The translations under genes were made by a program, and so were the position numbers. DNA of 20,488 bases from Fluviicoccus keumensis (GTDB lineage Bacteria; Pseudomonadota; Gammaproteobacteria; Pseudomonadales; Moraxellaceae). Under the pieces are notes generated by a model that saw nothing but the letters and a program-made list of their open reading frames with translations, searched no databases and was not told the origin of the DNA. This document shows positions 15,577-20,488 of this stretch, piece by piece. Each line of letters opens with the position of its first letter. Position 1 is the first letter of the stretch. The stretch is taken from positions 1 to 20,488 of the forward strand of contig NZ_SHKX01000004.1 in assembly GCF_004217445.1 (NCBI RefSeq), read 5' to 3'.

Positions 15577-16505
15577 TAGAAGTACCCCTCCATCTTTTTC
15601 TTTTCCATGGAACCGGCGGAGTCGTGGTCAATCACACGGCCCTGGCGTTCGGAAGTCTTGGTCAACAGCATTTCCTGGATGATTTCCGGCAGCGTCTGCG
15701 CGGTCGATTCCACCGCGCCGGTCAGCGGATAGCAGCCCAGCGTGCGGAAACGCACGTTCTTGGTCTGGATCTTCGCCTTTTCCTCATCGCTCAGGTACTG
15801 CAGGATGCGATCGTCGTCGATCATGATCAGCGTGCCGTCGCGCTCGATGACCGGCCGTTCGGCGGCGAAGTACAGCGGCACGATTTCGATGTTTTCGAGA
15901 TAGATGTACTGCCAGATATCCAGCTCGGTCCAGTTCGACAGCGGGAAGACGCGAATGCTCTCACCCTTGTCGATCTTGGAGTTGTAGATATTCCACAGCT
16001 CGGGACGCTGGTTTTTCGGGTCCCAGCGATGGTTGCGGTCGCGGAAGGAATACACGCGCTCCTTGGCGCGGGACTTTTCCTCGTCGCGACGCGCGCCGCC
16101 GAAGGCCGCGTCGAACTTGTACTTGTTCAGCGCCTGCTTCAGGGCTTCCGTCTTCATCACGTCGGTATGCTTGGCGCTGCCGGCGGTGAAAGGATTGATG
16201 CCCGCCTTCACCCCTTCTTCATTGGTGTGGACGATCAGGTTCCAGTTATGTTTCTTCGCCATGTAATTGCGGAACTTGATCATCTCCTGAAACTTCCAGG
16301 TAGTGTCCACATGCATCAGCGGAAACGGCGGCGTGCCGGGCGCGAAGGCCTTGAGCGCCAGATGCAGCATGACCGCCGAATCCTTGCCGATGGAGTACAG
16401 CATCACCGGGTTTTCAAACTCGGCGGCGACTTCACGGATGATATGGATCGACTCGGCTTCCAGCTGCTTGAGATGGGTCAGTCGTTTTTGCGAAAGGGTA
16501 GCCAT
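15576..16505 (-). CDS. cysD: Sulfate adenylyltransferase subunit 2 (catalytic subunit)
   Basis: A 309-residue CysD, the adenylyl-transferring subunit of ATP sulfurylase, first step of assimilatory sulfate activation. The PP-loop SIGKDSAVML (38-47) binds ATP pyrophosphate. The family segments FGGARRDEEKSRAKER, FPLSNWTELDIWQYI and LGCYPLTGA are all present, and the C-terminus GRVIDHD...MEKKKMEGYF is typical. I start at the ATG at 16505, which gives MATLSQKRLTHLKQLE; the reading frame stays open further upstream to 16616 but that stretch is the intergenic control region and has no family similarity. cysN follows with a one-base overlap. No other cysteine-pathway gene is adjacent. Confidence 0.96.
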   Translation of the reverse strand: MATLSQKRLTHLKQLEAESIHIIREVAAEFENPVMLYSIGKDSAVMLHLALKAFAPGTPPFPLMHVDTTWKFQEMIKFRNYMAKKHNWNLIVHTNEEGVKAGINPFTAGSAKHTDVMKTEALKQALNKYKFDAAFGGARRDEEKSRAKERVYSFRDRNHRWDPKNQRPELWNIYNSKIDKGESIRVFPLSNWTELDIWQYIYLENIEIVPLYFAAERPVIERDGTLIMIDDDRILQYLSDEEKAKIQTKNVRFRTLGCYPLTGAVESTAQTLPEIIQEMLLTKTSERQGRVIDHDSAGSMEKKKMEGYF

Positions 16506-16598
16506 CGAAGGGACCTGCAGGTTGAGGGGGTGCGCCAACGGCGACCCCGGTTTCGATGTGCGTAGTCTAGGCGTTTTGATCCATTTATGAAAATATAC

Positions 16599-16610
16599 AT
16601 TATCGATAAT
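16599..16610. promoter_or_regulatory. Perfect 12-bp palindrome between lysR and cysD, candidate operator
   Basis: ATTATCGATAAT is a perfect palindrome in the AT-rich core of the 123-bp gap between divergent cysD and lysR, about 20 bp before the lysR start. LysR proteins commonly bind such dyads to control both a divergent target and themselves. A weak plus-strand promoter, TTGATC (16576-16581) and CATTAT (16598-16603) with 16-base spacing, would overlap it. Confidence 0.45.
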
Positions 16611-16628
16611 TGTCATAGGCTTTGATCT

Positions 16629-17528
16629 ATGGACCGCCCTTCAACGCTACGCGCCACCACCCAGCAGTTACGGGCTTTTGAAGCCACCGCCCGCCTGCTT
16701 TCCGTCACGCGCGCCGCCGAGGAACTGCACATCTCGCAGCCGACGGTTTCCATCCAGCTGCGCGAACTGGCGGACCAGGTGGGCCTGCCGCTGTTCGAAC
16801 AGCACGGCAAACGGCTGCAACTGACCCCGGCCGGGCTGGAAATGCAGGATACGGTCAACGAGGTATTCGCCTTGTGGTCGCGCTTTGAGTCGCGGGTGGC
16901 GGAGATCCGGGGGGTGCGTCGCGGCACGTTGCGACTGGCCGCCGTCACCACGGCGGAATACCTGCTGCCGCAATTGCTGGGACCGTTCTGCGATACCTAT
17001 CCGGGAATCGAAGTGCAATTGGCGGTGGAAAACCGCGAAACCATCCTGACCCGGCTGGACCGGGGACTGGATGAACTGACGGTGATGATGATGCCCCCGC
17101 CCGATCCCCGCTTGCGCACCGAACCTTTCCGCGACACCCCGCTGGTGGTGATCGCGGCGCGGCATCACCGGCTGGCGGGCCGGCGCGCCAGGCTGACCGA
17201 CTTGTCCGAAGAGCGCTGGCTGATGCGGGAAAGCGGCTCCGGCGGGCGATTGCTGGCGGAAGAGCATTTTGCCCGCGAGGACTTCCGGCCGCGCGTGGCC
17301 ATGGCGCTGGGCAGTAATGAGGCAATCAAGCATGCCGTCGCGGGTGGACTGGGGGTGGCCGTGCTGTCGCGCCATGCCTTGGGGGATGACCCGGAGCGGG
17401 ATAACCTGTGCGTGCTGGATGTGGAAGGATTTCCGTTGCGGGGCGAGTTCAGTTTTGTAATGCGGGAGGGCCGGAAATTGAGTCCGGCGGCGCGGGCTTT
17501 TTTGGAGTATGCATGCGGGGCGGGCTAA
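16629..17528 (+). CDS. LysR-family regulator of the CbbR-like type, divergent from cysDN
   Basis: A 299-residue LysR regulator. The helix-turn-helix is at about 14-50 (RAFEATARLLSVTRAAEELH followed by ISQPTVSIQLREL), then a linker helix and a two-lobed effector domain with LRLAAVTTAEYLLPQLL and an AIKHAVAGGLGVAVLSRHAL segment. These resemble CbbR-type regulators, which in autotrophs control RuBisCO operons, more than CysB. No carbon-fixation genes are in the window; its divergent partner is cysDN, so a role in sulfate assimilation is the contextual inference. The ATG at 16629 is preceded only by a weak AGG. The gene appears intact, and the SecA-like fragment begins 29 bp after it. Confidence 0.9.
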   Translation: MDRPSTLRATTQQLRAFEATARLLSVTRAAEELHISQPTVSIQLRELADQVGLPLFEQHGKRLQLTPAGLEMQDTVNEVFALWSRFESRVAEIRGVRRGTLRLAAVTTAEYLLPQLLGPFCDTYPGIEVQLAVENRETILTRLDRGLDELTVMMMPPPDPRLRTEPFRDTPLVVIAARHHRLAGRRARLTDLSEERWLMRESGSGGRLLAEEHFAREDFRPRVAMALGSNEAIKHAVAGGLGVAVLSRHALGDDPERDNLCVLDVEGFPLRGEFSFVMREGRKLSPAARAFLEYACGAG

Positions 17529-17557
17529 TCCTGATTCATCACCAGTGTGTTTGAGGT

Positions 17558-18562
17558 ATGCATCCTGTCGGATTTCAGCGGCAGGAACTGGCGCAGAAAG
17601 CCCTGTCCGCCCTGCACTCCTTTCACCGCGACCAGCACTACATTCTGGCGCAAGACAAAGTACAGATCGTGGACGAGTTTACCGGCCGGGTGATGGCCGA
17701 CCGCACCTGGGAACGCGGCCTGCACCAGATGATCGAAGCGAAGGAAGGCTGCGAGATTACCGGGCAGCGCCGCACGCTGGCGCAGATTACCTACCAGCGT
17801 TTTTTTGGCCGTTACCTGCTGCTGGCGGGCATGACCGGCACGGCCAAGGAGGTGGAGCCGGAGCTGAAGCGCGTGTATGACCTGTCGGTGGTGCGCATTC
17901 CCACCCACAAACCCAGCCGGCGGCGGCGACAGCCGGACAAGGTGTACGCTACGCCGGAAGCACGCTGGCAGGCGGTGGCGGACCGGGCGGCGCAAGTGGC
18001 GGCCGCTGGGCGCTCGGTGCTGATCGGCACGCGGTCGGTGGCGGCGTCGGAGACCTTGGGGGAATTACTGGCTGATCGGGGCATCAGCCACCGGGTGCTG
18101 AATGCGCGGCAGGATGAAACCGAGGCGGAGTCGGTGGCGCTGGCGGGTCAGCCGGGGGCCATTACCGTGGCCACCAACATGGCGGGCCGGGGCACGGATA
18201 TTAAGCTGGCCAAGGAAGTGGAGGCCCAAGGGGGGCTGCATGTGATTTTGACGGAGTTTCATGAAAGCGCGCGGGTGGACCGGCAGTTATTCGGGCGGTC
18301 GGCGCGTCAGGGTGATCCGGGGTCGGTGGAGGCGATGGTATGCTGGCGGGATGAGGTTTTTGTGCGCTTTGCGCCGTGGTTGAGTTTGCTGGTGCGGAGA
18401 TTAATGGCGAACCGGGTAGAATCCGGCCTGCTGTTCCGTTGGCTGGTGGCCTATGCTCAGGGGAGGTCGGAGCGGGAGGGCCGAAGGGAGCGGTTGGAGA
18501 CGGTGAAACGGGACAGGAAGTGGTTGGAGGCGTTGGGGTTTGTGGGGAGGGCTGGGAAATAG
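17558..18562 (+). pseudogene. SecA-like ATPase, C-terminal half only (5'-truncated)
   Basis: The 334-residue frame matches the second half of a SecA-type preprotein-translocase ATPase of the shorter SecA-like class. Visible are IVDEFTGRVM (37-46), GCEITGQRRTLAQITYQ (64-80), AGMTGTAKEVEPE (90-102), helicase motif V region TNMAGRGTDIKLA (206-218) and motif VI QLFGRSARQGDPGS (243-256). The N-terminal motor domain with Walker A and the DEAD-like Walker B is missing. An in-frame stop lies at 17552-17554 and an intact lysR ends at 17528, so no room exists for it. Similarity starts around residue 6. Without NBD1 it cannot hydrolyse ATP; it is probably a deletion remnant, although the frame itself has no internal stop. 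The 3' third is strikingly G-rich. Confidence 0.82.
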
Positions 18563-18581
18563 CCCCCTCCTCGATTCCATA

Positions 18582-19082
18582 TCAGATCATAGAAATGGCG
18601 GTAAACGCCATCGGAGTGGCCGACGGGTCATGAATGATGGCATCCACATCTTCTACAAAATAATCCAGACGGGGCTCGTTGGTGGGGCCCCAATTGGCGC
18701 GGCCATCCGGTCGGAACTCGGCGAGGATGGCCAAGGGTTCCTGTGTTAATGGATCTATGCCCCGTTCCAAACAAAATATCCGGATATTGCCATCAGGGTT
18801 ACGGAAGGCACCCAAATACCACGCTTCACTTCGCGCCTGGGGGGGCGGAAAGGTCAATACCACCGCTTCGGACTCTTCTCCTTCAGGTCGATACCAAATA
18901 GAGAGTCCTTTGCCAGGGATACGGTCGAGTTCGGGAAGATCACTGGCAACATGCTCCCATAATCGTAACAGGAAGACTCCGCCATCAGCTTCGCGATAAA
19001 GTGCAAAGGTTTCTTCTGGCTCTGTCAACATCAGACGAGCCAGCAGATATTTCATATGGATAATGTGCTTACGTGGTTCCAT
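18582..19082 (-). CDS. Hypothetical protein, family not recognised
   Basis: A protein of 166 residues from the ATG at 19082; alternative starts are GTG 19115 (177 residues) and ATG 19055 (157 residues), and no start has a clear Shine-Dalgarno sequence. It is acidic, soluble-looking, without a signal peptide or membrane segment, and rich in aromatic residues and prolines (for example LSIWYRPEGEE and LTFPPPQARSEAWYLGAF). I do not recognise a family. The base composition is nearer 50 % GC, lower than the surrounding core genes. It lies 69 bp downstream of the 374-residue unknown gene on the same strand, and the two may be cotranscribed; its 3' end converges with the SecA-like remnant, 19 bp apart. 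Confidence 0.6.
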   Translation of the reverse strand: MEPRKHIIHMKYLLARLMLTEPEETFALYREADGGVFLLRLWEHVASDLPELDRIPGKGLSIWYRPEGEESEAVVLTFPPPQARSEAWYLGAFRNPDGNIRIFCLERGIDPLTQEPLAILAEFRPDGRANWGPTNEPRLDYFVEDVDAIIHDPSATPMAFTAISMI

Positions 19083-19151
19083 TGCAATGACCGGTCTCTT
19101 GACTGCTGTACACACGGCGAATGACAGCAGCCAAGACTAAAGGGTTGATAA

Positions 19152-20276
19152 TTATACGATCGGCTTGACTTCATTGCGGAGATACGCCGCAAAATCGTTA
19201 AACCTAAGATCACCCAGCCAGAATGCACCAACTTCCCTTTTATTTTTATCCAGCCTGTCAATGACCGCCTCAAAGTCAGGCCGCCCAACCAGCCGTGCCA
19301 GAATAGCGCAGAGCGCAACAGATTTTGTTTCCGAGATTGAACGACTTGACGCAGTGACACCATTATTGAAAAATTCATCCAGTGTAATCAGGTTGTCCAA
19401 CGCGTTCACAGGGGGCAGAATCTTTTCATCAAGGATCCTGATCACCTCACCAGCCTGCTGGGAAGGTGGCCACCCCTTCATCCCGGCAATTACCTCCATG
19501 TCGTCTCCAAAAATCAATGGAAGCCCATAATATCCAACTTTGAAAGCATCATCGGGAGAAACCCGCTTCTGGAAGAACTTATAATATACTCTCGATATCT
19601 CAGGATGGAAAATGTAAAGCTCGGGCAATAGCTCAAATTTACCAAGCTCTTTAAACATGTATATTCTGAAAGATATCTGGATTTCCCCTATCTTCCGCGT
19701 CCAGACAAAACCCTGGTATGTCGCATCCTGTTTAATTACATGAAACTTGGGGTCTTCATCAGGTAGATAGCCATGTCTAGCAAACAAGTCAGTGAACTCA
19801 GACAACCACAGCTTCCAGAACTTCGTCACCGTGGTAGGCTCGCCCGCATTCAACAGCGCCTTCTTGCGCAAGTCCGCCTTGAATTGCGGCCAGTCCTCAG
19901 CCCACTGCTCAGGCACCACCCCGGTGCCGGGTACAAAACCGAACCAGCGGTCCTCAATACAGACCGCCACACCGCACTTGTCCGCCGTTTCAACCACGAA
20001 CTCCAGCACCTCCTCCCAGCTTTCGGGCGGCAGGTCCAGCGATCCCGCCGCGCAGTTCTGACGGATGAATTCCTCTTCCAGGGTCTCGTATGCCCCAAAG
20101 AGTTCAGGGTTCTTGGCGGCCTTGGCCGCCATCTTCTTGCCAAAGGACAGCAACTTGCGACTGGGCTGACAGGAGACTTCCGACAACTCCCACGATTGAT
20201 GCACCATATTGGTGAATGGGCCACTGACCACACCATGCACGGCGGCATCCCAGACACGAACCAGCGATTCACCCAT
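19152..20276 (-). CDS. Hypothetical protein with mosaic composition, family not recognised
   Basis: A 374-residue soluble-looking protein without a signal peptide or membrane segments. The ATG at 20276 has an ideal AAGGAG six bases upstream, so the earlier start at 20300 is rejected. The first roughly 145 codons (plus coordinates about 19840-20276) are GC-rich like the host; the rest is much more AT-rich, especially 19560-19760. The N-terminal part is Trp-rich (SWEEVLEF, DRWFGFVPG, EQWAEDWPQF). The C-terminal part has many aromatic strands (ISFRIYMFKELG, LLPELYIFHPEISRVYYKFF). I do not recognise either half. Two-part composition and location at a repeat edge suggest an accessory gene of mosaic origin, as seen in effector/immunity loci, but nothing shows such a role here. 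Confidence 0.65.
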   Translation of the reverse strand: MGESLVRVWDAAVHGVVSGPFTNMVHQSWELSEVSCQPSRKLLSFGKKMAAKAAKNPELFGAYETLEEEFIRQNCAAGSLDLPPESWEEVLEFVVETADKCGVAVCIEDRWFGFVPGTGVVPEQWAEDWPQFKADLRKKALLNAGEPTTVTKFWKLWLSEFTDLFARHGYLPDEDPKFHVIKQDATYQGFVWTRKIGEIQISFRIYMFKELGKFELLPELYIFHPEISRVYYKFFQKRVSPDDAFKVGYYGLPLIFGDDMEVIAGMKGWPPSQQAGEVIRILDEKILPPVNALDNLITLDEFFNNGVTASSRSISETKSVALCAILARLVGRPDFEAVIDRLDKNKREVGAFWLGDLRFNDFAAYLRNEVKPIV

Positions 20277-20313
20277 GTCACACTCCTTAAATTCAATCAA
20301 AATTATGAGGTCA

Positions 20314-20349
20314 GCCTGCCCGTGCCAGGTTGAACCTGTTCAGGCAGGC
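20314..20349. other. Imperfect hairpin between the unknown gene and the right repeat
   Basis: An outer 7-bp pair (GCCTGCC at 20314-20320, GGCAGGC at 20343-20349) encloses a second perfect dyad, CAGGTT-G-AACCTG (20326-20338). No T run follows on either strand, so it is not a typical terminator. It lies about 40 bp upstream of the 374-residue gene and could be a leader structure, a protein-binding site or part of a repeat. Confidence 0.4.
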
Positions 20350-20393
20350 ACATAGTATCTCAGCCTATTTGGACCGCAAAAAGGGGTCAGACA

Positions 20394-20484
20394 CGAATGG
20401 CACTTACTTAAGGACTAAGTAACTGTTTTACAATGTAAAAAGGCTGGCCTCAAATGGTAAGGTGTAAGTCGCCAAACACACACC
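20394..20484 (-). repeat. Right copy of the 91-bp inverted repeat
   Basis: Exact reverse complement of bases 1-91. Four more bases follow to the window end. The flank just inside, from about 20383 (GGGGTCAGACA), is not shared with the left copy, so the repeat boundary is at or within a base or two of 20394. Confidence 0.85.
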
Positions 20485-20488
20485 CAAC

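Noticed and set aside
16629..17528. Carbon-fixation operon suggested by the CbbR-like regulator
   Set aside because: No RuBisCO or Calvin-cycle gene is in the window; the divergent genes are cysD and cysN.
1..20488. CRISPR arrays, tRNA or rRNA genes, and prophage modules
   Set aside because: I found no regularly spaced direct repeats, no recognisable cloverleaf or rRNA segments, and no phage structural or integrase genes.

Overview
The window is one stretch of GC-rich chromosome, about 60 % GC over most of its length, densely packed with housekeeping and central-metabolism genes. Several genes look betaproteobacterial: a 531-residue isocitrate lyase with KQCGH at the active site, a 723-residue malate synthase G, an AspRS that starts MMRTHYCG, and a cysDN pair without a fused APS kinase. 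Genus and family cannot be fixed from the sequence. The two ends carry the same 91-bp sequence in inverted orientation. They therefore look like the edges of a repeated (probably insertion-sequence-related) element, and the window is probably a whole contig lying between two copies.

Layout. 1-91: repeat copy. 92-375: gene-free, C-rich. 376-2437 (+): DUF488 protein, PhzF-family isomerase-like enzyme, and an enoyl-CoA isomerase-type crotonase. 2453-2947 (-): DEDDh exonuclease. 3030-8040: glyoxylate-shunt locus, with glcB and a LysR regulator on the minus strand and aceA divergent on the plus strand. 8236-9786 (+): sodium:solute symporter with a His-rich tail. 9919-12635 (+): aspS and a yebC-family gene, separated by palindromic repeat-like DNA. 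12720-13547 (-): formate/nitrite-type channel. 13689-14081 (+): small secreted protein. 14140-16505 (-): cysN and cysD, overlapping by one base. 16629-17528 (+): a CbbR-like LysR regulator divergent from cysD. 17558-18562 (+): the C-terminal half of a SecA-like ATPase. 18582-20276 (-): two unrecognised genes of lower GC. 20394-20484: repeat copy.

How the genes work together. The best-supported unit is two-carbon metabolism. Isocitrate lyase makes glyoxylate and succinate, and malate synthase G condenses glyoxylate with acetyl-CoA. The LysR protein between them is placed to control both, and a symporter gene follows aceA. The enoyl-CoA isomerase nearby could supply acetyl-CoA from unsaturated fatty acids, but that link is inference. 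cysD and cysN form sulfate adenylyltransferase, and the divergent LysR is the natural candidate regulator. Strong intrinsic terminators follow glcB, the glyoxylate lysR, aceA, the symporter, yebC and cysN, so most transcription units are well defined.

The right-hand 3 kb is the accessory part: a SecA-like gene lacking its motor N-terminus, two genes without recognisable families (one with a sharp internal composition shift), and the flanking repeat. I saw no complete new defence or mobile system, no CRISPR array, and no tRNA or rRNA gene. The most unusual items are the SecA-like remnant, the mosaic 374-residue gene and the inverted terminal repeats.
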